The notes under the pieces are model-generated. The model was not told the origin of the DNA and made no database searches. It worked only from the letters and a program-made list of their open reading frames with translations. From JACVRW01 sp963716215 (GTDB taxonomy: Bacteria > Actinomycetota > Thermoleophilia > Solirubrobacterales > Thermoleophilaceae): a stretch of 64,000 bases of DNA. A program made the translations under genes and the position numbers. Numbering within the stretch: the first letter of the stretch is position 1; each line of letters starts with the position of its first letter. The stretch spans positions 2,728,001-2,792,000 of the forward strand of contig OY970298.1 of NCBI GenBank assembly GCA_963716215.1. Reading direction: 5' to 3'. This document shows, one piece after another, positions 1 to 8,144 of the stretch.

Positions 1-1666
1 GCTCCGCCCGGGGTAGCTCGACGAGGCGGTAGAGCCGCTGACGGTCGACCAGCACGCTCCCGCTGCGCACATCCGCGCCGGCGAGCTCGTGGGGCAGCGG
101 TCGCCCATCGAGAAGCACACGCACACGGCGGGGCTCGCCGCCGTTCGTGCCGAGTACGAGAAAGACGCGCTGGGCGCCAAAGGCGACCTGCACCCGTGCC
201 CCGCGCACGGCCGTGGCCGCGGAATCGTCGATGCGCCAGCGGCCCTGGAAGGCGAGCTGGTCGTCCGGAACGCGACCGGCCGTCGTCCGAAAGGTCTGGG
301 TGCCGGCGCGGATCGGCCCGTTAACGAAGCGGTCCGCACGAGCGGCGCCGAGGTAGCTCTCAGGGGTCGTGACGAACGGGGACGCTCGCTCGGCCTGGGC
401 CTCGGCCAGGCGCGCCGGCGGCCTGCGACCCGCCTCCTTCAGCAGGTGGCGGATGGCCTCCTCGGTCTCTTCGTAGTCGCCCTCGCCGAAGTGCGTGTAG
501 CGCACCTGACCACGCGCGTCAATCAGGTACTTGGCGGGCCAAAACTGGTTTCCGTAGGCGTCCCAGGTGCCGTATTCGTTGTCCTGCGCAACCGGGTAGC
601 GCAGCCCGTTCTGCGCGATCGCCTGCTCCACGTTCCCGGGGTCGCGTTCGAACGGGAACTCCGGCGTATGCACGCCCACAATCGTGAGCCCCCTGTCGCG
701 GTAGCGCTCGTCCCAAGCCTTCAGGTAGGGAAGCGTCCGGATGCAGTTGATGCAGGTGTAGGTCCAGAAGTCGACCAGCACGACCTTGCCGCGCAGCTCG
801 CCGAGCGAAAGCGGCTGCTCGCCCGCCGTGTTGAACCAGCGCTGGTTGCCGGTGAAGTCCGGCGCGGGACCCAGCGCGGGCAGGCCCGAGCCGGCGTCGG
901 CCTGCAGGCGACCCCCCCTCCCCCCGCCGCGCAACTCGGCCAGCCGATCGCGCACGCCGCCCGACTCCTCGAGCTCGCCGGAGGGGTTGACCAGGAAGGC
1001 CGGGAGGTCATTGGCGATGGCGGTCTGGAAGCGGGTGTCGTAGTCGGCGAACATGAGCACGCCTACGACCACCATCATCGCCCCCATCCCCACTTGGAGA
1101 CGCCCCGCGTGGCGCGACAGACGACTCGTGAGGCGGCGCCCGCCGAGCATCAGCACGTAGAGCACGACCGCGCTGCCGACGGCGTAGGCGAGCGCCACCG
1201 CCAGCCGGCCAGCCGTGAACTCCTGGGAGGCCGAGACCGTGATGACGCCGGCCAGGATCGGGCCGGCGCACGGGGCGTAGACGAAGCCGAGGCTCGCCCC
1301 CACCAGCAGTCCCGAGCCGAAGCCGCCCTCCGTGCGGGCGTTGCGCGGCTTGGGGACGACGCGGCCGATGCAGGCTTCCACGCGCGCCGCCACCCGCGGC
1401 AGCAGCAGGACGATCCCGAAGCCGAGCAGGACGGCGATCGCGATGTTGCGCAGGAGATCGTCCGGCAGCCCCAGCGCGTCGATCACATAGACGAGCGCGA
1501 CGGTGGCAAACGCGAACGACAGGGTCAGCCCGGTGACGATCCCCAGCGGCCGCCGCCGCCCGCCGCTCAGGCCCGCCGAAAGGACCACCGGCAGCACCGG
1601 GAGCACGCACGGTGACAGAGCGGTCGCCGCGCCGGCGACAAAGGCGAAAACGATCAGGGCGACCAC
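1..1666 (-). CDS. dipZ: DipZ-like membrane thiol-disulfide protein (CcdA + thioredoxin), C-terminus off the window
   Basis: Membrane protein that would carry reducing power from the cytoplasm to an extracytoplasmic thioredoxin-like domain. The frame opens after a TAA at 1691-1693 and its first usable start is GTG at 1664-1666. Residues 1-230 hold about six hydrophobic segments with CcdA-type cysteines in ALSPCVLP (Cys20) and YAPCAGP. A redoxin domain follows with CINC at about residues 305-308 inside WTYTCINCIRTLP, typical of DipZ rather than TlpA. The part after the redoxin domain looks beta-rich, as in mycobacterial DipZ, and runs off the left edge. The gene is divergent from the lipoprotein at 1775. 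The role in cytochrome c or exported-protein maturation is inferred from the family. Confidence 0.5.
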   Translation of the reverse strand, partial: MVALIVFAFVAGAATALSPCVLPVLPVVLSAGLSGGRRRPLGIVTGLTLSFAFATVALVYVIDALGLPDDLLRNIAIAVLLGFGIVLLLPRVAARVEACIGRVVPKPRNARTEGGFGSGLLVGASLGFVYAPCAGPILAGVITVSASQEFTAGRLAVALAYAVGSAVVLYVLMLGGRRLTSRLSRHAGRLQVGMGAMMVVVGVLMFADYDTRFQTAIANDLPAFLVNPSGELEESGGVRDRLAELRGGGRGGRLQADAGSGLPALGPAPDFTGNQRWFNTAGEQPLSLGELRGKVVLVDFWTYTCINCIRTLPYLKAWDERYRDRGLTIVGVHTPEFPFERDPGNVEQAIAQNGLRYPVAQDNEYGTWDAYGNQFWPAKYLIDARGQVRYTHFGEGDYEETEEAIRHLLKEAGRRPPARLAEAQAERASPFVTTPESYLGAARADRFVNGPIRAGTQTFRTTAGRVPDDQLAFQGRWRIDDSAATAVRGARVQVAFGAQRVFLVLGTNGGEPRRVRVLLDGRPLPHELAGADVRSGSVLVDRQRLYRLVELPRAE

Positions 1667-1699
1667 GTCGCCGACCCTGGCAGGCGCCCATTACGGGTC

Positions 1700-1730
1700 C
1701 CTTACGCCCAGTCGTAAGGAAGCCGTAAGG
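1700..1730 (+). promoter_or_regulatory. CCTTAC/GTAAGG repeats between dipZ-like gene and lipoprotein
   Basis: CCTTAC at 1700-1705, GTAAGG at 1714-1719 and GTAAGG at 1725-1730. The two direct copies start 11 bp apart, about one helical turn, as is common for response-regulator sites, and the first copy is inverted. The array ends 45 bp before the lipoprotein start and lies between two divergent genes. The binding protein is unknown. Confidence 0.5.
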
Positions 1731-1774
1731 GGGCGCTCGGAAACTGGTGCTCTCCGACCCGAGAAGGAGGAGCC

Positions 1775-2296
1775 ATGTCCAGACCGATCCTGCTCGCGCT
1801 CGCCGCTATCGCCCTCGTCGCCGCGGGCTGCGGCGACGACGATGCCAACGGCAGCGAGGACGCCACGCCGGCCGCCGAGACGGCCATGAAAGAGAAGGAG
1901 GATGCCGCCATGAAGGAGGACGAGGCCATGGCCGCCAAGCGGGGCGCCACCGTCAAAGTCGTGGACTCTGAGTTCGGCCGCGTGATCGCCGACCGGCGCG
2001 GCGAGGCCTTCTACCTGTTCGACAAGGAGAAGGGCAAGCGCAGCCAATGCTACGGCGAGTGCGCCGTCGCCTGGCCGCCCGTGCTCACCAAGGGCAAGCC
2101 CCGCGCCGGCAAGCGCGCCGACGCCGACCTGCTCGGCACCACTAAGCGCCGCAACGGCAAGCTCCAGGTGACCTACAACGGCCACCCGCTCTACTACTAC
2201 AAGGACGACGACCCCGGACGCATCCTCTGCCACAACGTCGACGAGTTCGGCGGGCTCTGGCTCGTGGTGAACCCGCGCGGAGACGCGGTCAGCTGA
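1775..2296 (+). CDS. lipoprotein with secreted repeat domain (Lipoprotein_15 type)
   Basis: Exported lipoprotein of 173 aa. The signal peptide ends in the lipobox VAAGCGD, so the mature protein would be lipid-linked at Cys21. A charged Ala/Lys/Glu-rich linker (about residues 25-55) leads to two copies of the secreted repeat of unknown function: YLFDKEKG with CYGECAVAWPP, then HPLYYY with CHNVDEFGGLW. The repeat is common in actinobacterial lipoproteins and its function is unknown. A strong ribosome site, GAAGGAGG, lies just before the ATG. Position next to a thiol-disulfide protein makes a redox role possible, but that is inference. Confidence 0.5.
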   Translation: MSRPILLALAAIALVAAGCGDDDANGSEDATPAAETAMKEKEDAAMKEDEAMAAKRGATVKVVDSEFGRVIADRRGEAFYLFDKEKGKRSQCYGECAVAWPPVLTKGKPRAGKRADADLLGTTKRRNGKLQVTYNGHPLYYYKDDDPGRILCHNVDEFGGLWLVVNPRGDAVS

Positions 2297-2573
2297 GCAG
2301 CACGCGAGCGCACATTCACCCGGCTGAGCCTCCGCCCGGGTGCCTCGGCCGTCGTCGACGGCCACCTCCTGCTACCGAAACAGGGTGACGCCCCTCCTAG
2401 GCTGGACAGTCGGTGCCGAGGATGTGTGGGATCAGCGGCTGTAGGCCTCACGGCCGGGGTGGCCGTTGATGCAATCGGCTACGGCGGCGCGGTCGCGATC
2501 GTCGCTGGACTTACCGCCGCTTCCGGACTCTCGGTGGCGCTCGACCTCAACGAGAAGAGTCGTCGCCCACGAA
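2297..2573. other. intergenic stretch, no gene seen
   Basis: Between the lipoprotein and the MarR gene. I see no conserved reading frame, RNA fold or repeat here. The palindrome at its right edge is listed separately. Confidence 0.5.
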
Positions 2574-2593
2574 GTAGTCTGATATAAGACTAC
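2574..2593 (+). promoter_or_regulatory. perfect palindrome and -10 region before marR-like gene
   Basis: GTAGTCT-GATATA-AGACTAC is a perfect inverted repeat with 7 bp arms. It ends 6 bp before the MarR ATG. The centre and right arm contain TATAAG, a plausible -10 box, so a dimeric MarR protein bound here would cover its own promoter. This is the expected autorepression layout for the family. Confidence 0.5.
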
Positions 2594-2599
2594 CTTGGA

Positions 2600-3058
2600 A
2601 TGGACGCGAACATCGAACAGCGGGTCGAACCCGAGCGGGCGACCCGGGCCAACCTTGGCTTCCTGCTCGCGAAGGCGTCCCAGCGGTGGAATGAGTTGCT
2701 CTACGAGCACTTCAGCGAACGCGGTTATGGCGAGGTCCGGCCGGCATACGGGTCGCTCCTCCTCCCCCTGTTCGAGGAGGACGGCCTCCGGATGGGAGAG
2801 CTCGCTCGTCGTGCCCGGTTGGCAAAGCAGACCATGACGACCATGATCAGGCTGCTCGAGCGCGAGGGACTCGTGAGGCGTGAGACCGACCCTGACGACG
2901 GCAGGGCGCTCCGAGTGTTCCTCACCGACCGCTCTCGCAGCTTTCGCCCCGTCGCCGAGGACGTCCTGCGCGAGCTAGACCAACTCATGACGAGATCTTT
3001 GGGCGCGCGGCGCTCGCGACAGCTAGCAATAGTCCTCAGGGAGGTAAGCGAACTATGA
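2600..3058 (+). CDS. MarR-family transcriptional regulator
   Basis: Winged-helix regulator of 152 aa, the usual family size. The recognition helix lies at about residues 74-90 and the wing at 95-105 (DPDDGRA). No Shine-Dalgarno sequence precedes the ATG and the putative -10 box ends about 11 bp upstream, so the mRNA may be leaderless or nearly so; a TTG at 2595 is an alternative start. The stop overlaps the next start as ATGA, so the two genes are one operon. Likely autoregulated through the palindrome at 2574-2593. The ligand cannot be read from sequence. Confidence 0.5.
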   Translation: MDANIEQRVEPERATRANLGFLLAKASQRWNELLYEHFSERGYGEVRPAYGSLLLPLFEEDGLRMGELARRARLAKQTMTTMIRLLEREGLVRRETDPDDGRALRVFLTDRSRSFRPVAEDVLRELDQLMTRSLGARRSRQLAIVLREVSEL

Positions 3059-3444
3059 GAAGCCGGACCGTGACCACAGTCCTCTGTGCCCCGGCGCGAG
3101 AGGTCTTCGCGTACATGTCGGAGATCGAGAACCTGCCCGAGTGGGCGACCGAGTTCGCTCGCGAGTTGCACCGTGACGAGGCGGGCTACAAAGTCGTCAA
3201 CAACCTGGGCGAATTCCGCTTCGAGATCCGAGCTGACGAGAGCACCGGCGTGATCGACATGTTCGCCGGACCCACCACCGAGGAGATGGCGGTGTTCCCC
3301 ACGCGAGCCGTCGAACTCGCGGACGGACGCACGGCCTACTCGTTCACGATGTTCCAGGCTCCAGAGATGCCCGACGATCTGTTCGAGGGCCAGTACCAGT
3401 CGCTGAAGCGCGAGTTCGCCAACATCGAGGCCCGCTTCGAGTAG
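3055..3444 (+). CDS. SRPBCC-superfamily protein
   Basis: Protein of 129 aa with the START/polyketide-cyclase-like pattern: an N-terminal strand with AREVFAYMSEIENLPEWA, a beta sheet, and a long C-terminal helix. These fold into a hydrophobic ligand pocket. The start overlaps the MarR stop by 4 bp, so it is probably co-translated with its regulator and may bind or modify the small molecule that the regulator senses. No catalytic motif is visible; the ligand is unknown. Confidence 0.5.
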   Translation: MRSRTVTTVLCAPAREVFAYMSEIENLPEWATEFARELHRDEAGYKVVNNLGEFRFEIRADESTGVIDMFAGPTTEEMAVFPTRAVELADGRTAYSFTMFQAPEMPDDLFEGQYQSLKREFANIEARFE

Positions 3445-3543
3445 CCGCCATGGTCAGGAATGTAGGGCCTGACGATCGGCTGGGACCCCAGATCGGGGAG
3501 CCTGCGACGAACGGAGCTCCCCGCACGCCCACCTATCGCGCTC

Positions 3544-3771
3544 GGTGTCCATTCGGTGTCCAAACCCACTGCATTTCGACCTAATTCGTGGACGCTCAGC
3601 CGACCGGCCGTCGCGCGGAAGGCACTGATTTGCAGGAACTTCGACAACCGATCCCCAACTAGCTACTGCTCGAATCCCATGAGCCGCTTCGAGAAACGCC
3701 TGCAAATCGCAGGCGTTTCGCCTTGAGCAGTCGGATAGTGCCTCTGTTTGAGCGGACACCGAATGGACACC
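3544..3771. repeat. attP-like site: tRNA 3' fragment flanked by two nested inverted repeats
   Basis: The layout is symmetric. The outer pair is GGTGTCCATTCGGTGTCC at 3544-3561 and its exact inverse at 3754-3771; each copy is itself a direct repeat of GGTGTCC. The inner pair is GATTTGCAGG at 3627-3636 and its exact inverse CCTGCAAATC at 3699-3708. Between the inner pair lies a shortened 3' end of a tRNA (TCGAATCCCATGAGCCGCT, 3670-3688). The right inner arm is also part of an 11 bp hairpin at 3693-3719 (loop AAATC). This is how an attP for a tyrosine integrase would look: arm sites, core in a tRNA 3' end, arm sites. No integrase is seen nearby. Confidence 0.5.
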
Positions 3772-3863
3772 CGTGTCACGGCCGCCCGTACAGCGCCCGG
3801 TGAGAGTGTGTTTTTGCGGGCGCTTCTGGTCTAGCAGCACCTGGGTGCGTCTGCGTCCGAGAC

Positions 3864-3896
3864 AGAAGGTCGCGGGTTCGAACCCGATCGGCCGCT
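3864..3896 (+). repeat. degenerate tRNA 3'-end (T-arm and acceptor) copy
   Basis: The 33 bp from AGAAGGTCG to GGCCGCT match the end of the tRNA-Gly-like fragments at 15778, 17374 and 20831, with changes that break the T-stem. No 5' half with D-arm is convincing upstream, so it is a fragment, not a tRNA gene. It lies 64 bp before the stop of nhaA. No arm repeats flank it. Confidence 0.5.
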
Positions 3897-3959
3897 TGCC
3901 GTAGGCCGCGTCCTGGCCACAGATCCCGGCGCGTTCGAGGCCCGCTGGCCGCTGACTCG

Positions 3960-5345
3960 TCACCGCTGAGGCCGTCGCCTGGTCACAACACGATGTCGAG
4001 CCCAAAGCGCCACCAGGCCGATCATCCCGGCGATCATCGAGGCGACGAGGATCGAGAGCTTGGCTTCCTCTTGCAGCGCCTCCGTGTCGAAGGCGAGCAC
4101 GGAGATGAAGATCGCCACCGTGAAGCCGATGCCCTTGAGCGGCGCCACGCCGCCGAGTGCCGGCCAGTCCAGTCCCTCGGGCATGCGCGCCGGCGTCCAG
4201 CGGACGGCTGCCCAGGCGAGCAGGATCCCTCCGACGGGGGCGCCGACGACCAGGCCCAGCAGTACTCCGAGGCCGACCTGGCTTGTGAGGGCGTCCCCGA
4301 GCTGGTCGAGGGAGATTGGGACGCCGGCGTTCGCGAGCGCGAAGATCGGGAGGATGACGTAGGCGCTCCAGGGGTGCAGCTGCGACTCCATGCGTGTCAG
4401 TGGCGACACGGCCTCCCGGGCGAGCCGGGAGATGTCCCACATCGTGCCGTCCCCGGCTTCTGCGTCGGTCGGCGAGGCTGCCGGGTCGCCGACGCGATCG
4501 GCGATCGCTGCGCGGGTCGCGTGGATTGAGTGCAGCGCGACCGCCGGGGTCAGGAAGCCGAGGACGACGCCGGCGATGGTGGCGTGAATGCCGGACTCGA
4601 GCACGGCCCACCATAGGAGGGCGGCCAGCCCCACGTAGGGCGCGAGGAACCGTACGGTCAGCTGGCGAAGCAAGACGATCGCGAGTGTGAACCCGGCTGC
4701 GGCGGCGATCCACGGCCAGGAGATCCCGTCCGAGTAGAAAAGCCCGATGACCGCGATGGTCCCCAGGTCGTCGACCACGGCGAGCGTCAGCAGGAAGGGG
4801 CGCAGCTCGCGCGGAGCACGCCGTCCGGCCAGGCCGAGCACCCCCAGCGCGAAGGCGATGTCGGTGGCAATCGGAACTGCCCACCCGCGCGGCTCGCCGC
4901 CGTCGATGTTGATGGCGAGGTAGACGACAGCGCCGCCGACCATCGTGCCGAGCGCGGCGGCGACGGGCACGAGCGCGGATGCCTTGTCTCGCAACGACCC
5001 GAACAGGAACTCGCGCTTGACCTCGAGCGCCACGATGTAGAAGAAGACCGCCATAAGCAGGTCGTTGACGACGTGTCGCAGGTCCTCGTCGAACTCGACC
5101 GGGCCGGCGTCGAACGTAAGACGGGTCGACCAGAAGTCTGCGTAGCTTCCCTCCGCGGCGTTGCTCCAGATGAGTGCCCCGACGGCCGCCGCGAACAGCA
5201 GTGACGCGCTGCCGGCCTCGAGTCGCAGGAACCGCTCAAGTGGTCGCGCGACTCGGCGCGCGACGGCGCGGTCTGAGCGCAGCCACGGCCGGCGCAGGCC
5301 GCGCTCGGGTCGCACGGGATCGCGCTCAGGGTCAGTGGCAGGCAT
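3960..5345 (-). CDS. nhaA: Na+/H+ antiporter NhaA
   Basis: Inner-membrane antiporter that exports sodium in exchange for protons. The 461 aa length is slightly above the usual 390-440 because of an N-terminal cytoplasmic extension of about 40 residues. Key NhaA features are present: TDIAFALG (161-168), the ion-binding aspartate pair in VVDDLGTIAV (Asp192-Asp193), and LKGIGFTVAIF in a late membrane segment. A 4-5 residue linker rich in Pro, Asp and Glu breaks the protein before SPLTRMESQLHPW, which matches the family. It is the last of the minus-strand genes 3960-8021, the next gene upstream ending at 5367. Confidence 0.5.
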   Translation of the reverse strand: MPATDPERDPVRPERGLRRPWLRSDRAVARRVARPLERFLRLEAGSASLLFAAAVGALIWSNAAEGSYADFWSTRLTFDAGPVEFDEDLRHVVNDLLMAVFFYIVALEVKREFLFGSLRDKASALVPVAAALGTMVGGAVVYLAINIDGGEPRGWAVPIATDIAFALGVLGLAGRRAPRELRPFLLTLAVVDDLGTIAVIGLFYSDGISWPWIAAAAGFTLAIVLLRQLTVRFLAPYVGLAALLWWAVLESGIHATIAGVVLGFLTPAVALHSIHATRAAIADRVGDPAASPTDAEAGDGTMWDISRLAREAVSPLTRMESQLHPWSAYVILPIFALANAGVPISLDQLGDALTSQVGLGVLLGLVVGAPVGGILLAWAAVRWTPARMPEGLDWPALGGVAPLKGIGFTVAIFISVLAFDTEALQEEAKLSILVASMIAGMIGLVALWARHRVVTRRRPQR

Positions 5346-5366
5346 GGGGGCTGGCTGTGGGGTGCG

Positions 5367-5957
5367 TCAGCTGGCGGCCTTGAAGGGTCCGTACCCTTCC
5401 CGCCCGGGCCCAAGCCATTGAATCATCAGCCTCAGCCGGCGGCGGACCGCGCGCTCGTCCATCCGCAGGACCGCGGCGATCTCCTCCGCTTGCTCGCCCG
5501 CGAGCGCGAGACCGAAGATCGATTGGTCTTGAGGGTCGATGAACCGTCCTCCATCTCGTACAGCTTCGAGAGGTAGCGCTTCGACGCACGACTTCCCAGC
5601 CGCAACACCCCTGATGGTCTCGAAGATCGCATCCACGGAGCGATTCTTGTCGAGCACCGCGTCGGCCCCAGAGAGCGCCGCAGCGAGGGAGAGCCGCGGC
5701 TCTGTGAAGGCGGAGTAGATGACGACGCACGGTGCCTCGGGGAGCTGCTTCAGCTCCCAGGTCAGCATGGCCCCGTCGAGGTCGGGCAGTTGGTAGTCGG
5801 CCAGCACCACGTCGGGCGCCCAGCGGCAGGCCGCTTCGAGGGCTGCCTCTGCGCTATCGGCCGTGGCGACGGGGACCAGTCCGGGCTCGCCGCGAAGGAC
5901 CGCGAGCAGGCCGGCGCGCACTGCGGGATGGTCGTCGACGACCAGGATCCGGATCAC
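5367..5957 (-). CDS. response regulator with atypical C-terminal HTH
   Basis: Response regulator of 196 aa. It starts at GTG 5955-5957, which overlaps the stop of the preceding gene as GTGA. The receiver domain has the acidic pair VVDDHP, phospho-acceptor Asp54 in VLADYQLPD, the Ser/Thr switch in VIYSAF and Lys in VLDKNRS. The C-terminal 50 residues (GLALAGEQAEEIAAVLRMDERAV) resemble a LuxR/sigma-4-like HTH but miss the usual LTPRE start. A partner kinase may be the one at 6951. It lies in the minus-strand stress cluster with nhaA. Confidence 0.5.
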   Translation of the reverse strand: MIRILVVDDHPAVRAGLLAVLRGEPGLVPVATADSAEAALEAACRWAPDVVLADYQLPDLDGAMLTWELKQLPEAPCVVIYSAFTEPRLSLAAALSGADAVLDKNRSVDAIFETIRGVAAGKSCVEALPLEAVRDGGRFIDPQDQSIFGLALAGEQAEEIAAVLRMDERAVRRRLRLMIQWLGPGREGYGPFKAAS

Positions 5958-6220
5958 GGCGCCCACGGCTCCGTGTATGCGGCCTTCCGTACAGCCGCCA
6001 GCAACAGCGCGGCCCCGACCAGGGCGATCAACAGGCTCACCAGATCGAACCCGGAGACGCCTCTCCCGGCCAGGAGGGTGAAGATCGCGCCTCCGAGGAA
6101 GGCGCCTGCCGTTCCGCCCGCGATCGTGCCGAGAAGCCCACCTGGGAAGCGTTCGGGCAGGAGCCAGTTGGTGAGGACGCCGATCAGGGTGCCCAGCGCA
6201 AGCCAGCTGACGATGCTCAT
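5954..6220 (-). CDS. GlsB/YeaQ/YmgE-family small membrane protein
   Basis: Small protein of 88 aa with three hydrophobic segments and the glycine-rich pattern GTIAGGTAGAFLGG of the transglycosylase-associated (GlsB/YeaQ/YmgE) family. I chose ATG 6218-6220 because the family begins with a short hydrophobic stretch such as MSIVSWLALG; an upstream ATG at 6293 would add a charged tail. These proteins are commonly stress-induced and their biochemical role is not settled. It overlaps the following response-regulator gene by 4 bp. Confidence 0.5.
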   Translation of the reverse strand: MSIVSWLALGTLIGVLTNWLLPERFPGGLLGTIAGGTAGAFLGGAIFTLLAGRGVSGFDLVSLLIALVGAALLLAAVRKAAYTEPWAP

Positions 6221-6307
6221 GCGGCGACCGTCGCACGGGCTGTCCGGAGCAGCCATGGGGCTCACCATGGATCTCCGGGGCATGCGAGCCACCATGCCGA
6301 CTCACAG

Positions 6308-6967
6308 TCACGGCTCGACGAGGCCGCGGCGAATCGCGTAGCGCGTCAAGTCGACGCGGTCGCGCAGCCCCAGCTTCCCGAGGACGTTGGCGCGATGGCG
6401 CTCCACGGTCTTGTCGCTGATCACGAGAAACGCCGCGATCTCCTTGCTGCTGTGCCCCTCCCCGATCAGCTTGACGATCTCCGACTCGCGTGGCGTCAAG
6501 GGGTCTTCGGGCGGCAGCTGGCCGTCGCGCGCGCGCTCGAGGTAGTCGCGGATGAGCGCGGTGACGGCCGCGGGATAGAGGAACGGCTCGCCCCGCATCG
6601 CGGCGCGGCAGGCCTCGACGAGATCGCGGTCGGCCGCGGCCTTCAGGACGTAGCCGGACGCCCCGGCCCGTAGCGCCTCGAAGAAGTAGCGCTCGTTGTC
6701 GTGCATCGAGAGCATGAGCACGCGCAGCTCGGGCCTGCGCTGGACGAGCTCGCGGGTGGCCTGGATTCCCGTGAGGCGGGGCATGCTCACGTCGAGGATC
6801 GCCAGGTGGATGTCCTCGACCAGGCCGCGATCAACGGCCTCCGCGCCGTCGGCGGCTTCGGCGACTACCTCGATGTCGGGCTCGGCGTCGAGCACCATCT
6901 TGAGGCCCTTGCGCACGACGGCGTGGTCGTCGGCCAACATGACGCGTGTCTTAAGCGGGGTTGTCAT
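6308..6967 (-). CDS. NarL/FixJ-type response regulator 1
   Basis: DNA-binding response regulator of 219 aa. The receiver domain has acidic ADDHAVVRKG, phospho-acceptor Asp59 in AILDVSMP and Lys in YVLKAA. The LuxR-type HTH begins at LTPRESEIVKLIGEG, with the recognition helix around SDKTVERHRANVLGKLG. The start ATG 6965-6967 lies inside the 3' end of the kinase gene (17 bp overlap), so kinase and regulator are co-translated. It is very similar along its length to the regulator at 11880-12536, which points to duplication. Its target may be the CCCCCAT operators in this segment (inference). Confidence 0.5.
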   Translation of the reverse strand: MTTPLKTRVMLADDHAVVRKGLKMVLDAEPDIEVVAEAADGAEAVDRGLVEDIHLAILDVSMPRLTGIQATRELVQRRPELRVLMLSMHDNERYFFEALRAGASGYVLKAAADRDLVEACRAAMRGEPFLYPAAVTALIRDYLERARDGQLPPEDPLTPRESEIVKLIGEGHSSKEIAAFLVISDKTVERHRANVLGKLGLRDRVDLTRYAIRRGLVEP

Positions 6968-8021
6968 GTTCGTCGGCCGGTTGTGCCGGGACATCGAGGC
7001 GCACCTCCGTCCCGCCACCGCCGCGGTCGCGGACTTCGAGTCGCCCTCCGACGCCAAGTGCTCGTTCCTTCATCCCTTTGATTCCATTGCCGGCCGCCGC
7101 GCCGCGCAGGCCGCGGCCATCGTCGGAGACCATCAGCTCGACAGCCGTCTCATCGCCGGTCAGGCAGATGGAGACGTTTGACGCCTCGGCGTGTCGGAGG
7201 ATGTTCGTGAGGCTCTCCTGAGCGACCCGGTATACGGCCAGCTCCAGGTCTCCCCCCAGGGCGGGCAGGTCGCGATCGAGGCGCCAAACGATCCGCAGGT
7301 CGCCGTGGCGGGCGTTGCGCTGGGCCAGCGTCGCCAGCGCGCTGCGGAGGCCGAGCTCGTCCAGCGCCTCGGGGCGCAGGCGCCGCGCAATCTCGCGAAC
7401 GTCCTCGATCGTCTGCTCGGTGATTCGGGTGGCCTCCTCCAGCGACGCACTGCGCCCCGAGGCGGGTGTCCGCGCCGCCTGGGCCAAGAGCAGCTTGAGC
7501 GCGGTGAGGGACTGGCCCACCTCGTCGTGCAGCTCGCGGGCCACGAGTCGGCGCTCGTTCTCCTGCGCGTCGACAGAGCGCTGAAAACTGCTTCGACGCT
7601 CCGACTCGAGACGGTCGAGCATCTCGTTGAAGGCCTCCGTCAGGCGCGCAATCTCGGCGTCTCGACCATAGACCGGCACACGCAGCCCAGGGCTCAGATG
7701 ATCGATGCGTCCCATGAAACTGGTCAGCCGCTGCAACGGTGAGAACGCTCGCCTCAGCAGGAACAGGTTCGCGACCACCAGCACCACCAGCCCTGCCACC
7801 AGTTCGACGACCTCCTCGAGGGAGACCGGATCGCTCACCGTCGCCGGGGTCAGCACGAGCGCGAGCCCCGCTATCAGCAGGACGGCAGCGTTCAACCCCA
7901 TTACTCGAGTCAGAAGAGATCGCGTTGCCTGACTTGGTGCTTCGGCCGGCCGCCGTGTCGGGTCCTTTGCCGGGGCAATCGCCCTGCCTGGCATGGCGCT
8001 GAGCTGCCAACTGTCGCTCAT
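6951..8021 (-). CDS. sensor histidine kinase 1 (HisKA_3, NarX/DevS-like core)
   Basis: Membrane sensor kinase of 356 aa. Two hydrophobic segments (about residues 38-58 and 70-92) flank a very short external loop, so it may sense the membrane itself or a partner. A HAMP-like linker leads to the HisKA_3 dimerisation helix with phospho-acceptor His165 in ARELHDEVGQ. The HATPase_c domain follows, with the N box in ALTNILRHAEAS and the G box in DDGRGLRG. I chose ATG 8019-8021 because the operator at 8057-8072 lies just upstream. Transcribed with the regulator at 6308. Confidence 0.5.
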   Translation of the reverse strand: MSDSWQLSAMPGRAIAPAKDPTRRPAEAPSQATRSLLTRVMGLNAAVLLIAGLALVLTPATVSDPVSLEEVVELVAGLVVLVVANLFLLRRAFSPLQRLTSFMGRIDHLSPGLRVPVYGRDAEIARLTEAFNEMLDRLESERRSSFQRSVDAQENERRLVARELHDEVGQSLTALKLLLAQAARTPASGRSASLEEATRITEQTIEDVREIARRLRPEALDELGLRSALATLAQRNARHGDLRIVWRLDRDLPALGGDLELAVYRVAQESLTNILRHAEASNVSICLTGDETAVELMVSDDGRGLRGAAAGNGIKGMKERALGVGGRLEVRDRGGGGTEVRLDVPAQPADEHDNPA

Positions 8022-8056
8022 ACCCCTATGGCATAGCCCGAAAGGCTGCGGCGCAA

Positions 8057-8072
8057 TGGGGGCTTTCCCCCA
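8057..8072. promoter_or_regulatory. TGGGGG-N4-CCCCCA palindrome before kinase 1
   Basis: TGGGGGCTTTCCCCCA is a perfect inverted repeat with 6 bp arms. Its gene-proximal edge is 36 bp from the kinase start codon. The same palindrome occurs at 9150-9165, and half sites occur at 9079-9088, 11625-11673 and 12607-12613. The GGG-N8-CCC geometry is like that of the DosR/DevR box of mycobacteria, although the inner bases differ. Confidence 0.5.
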
Positions 8073-8144
8073 CAGTCGACCGAGGCCCGTACCCAGCCAC
8101 TGGCTCACCACCGAACGCGGCGGTCTCGCGCGGGCGCTGTCTGC

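Noticed and set aside
89..1615. Open plus-strand frame of 508 codons
   Set aside because: It is antisense to the DipZ-like gene, is rich in Arg, His and Gln with no known motif, and the minus strand carries CcdA and thioredoxin motifs across the same bases.
3540..3780. A peptide reading DTEWTP or GHRMDTE shared by the repeats at 3544, 15656 and 20710
   Set aside because: The shared reading comes from the 18 bp DNA repeat; the frame is not kept outside it, so no shared protein is supported.
3826..3900. A complete tRNA gene
   Set aside because: T-arm and acceptor end are visible but the T-stem is mismatched and no good D-arm or anticodon arm can be folded.
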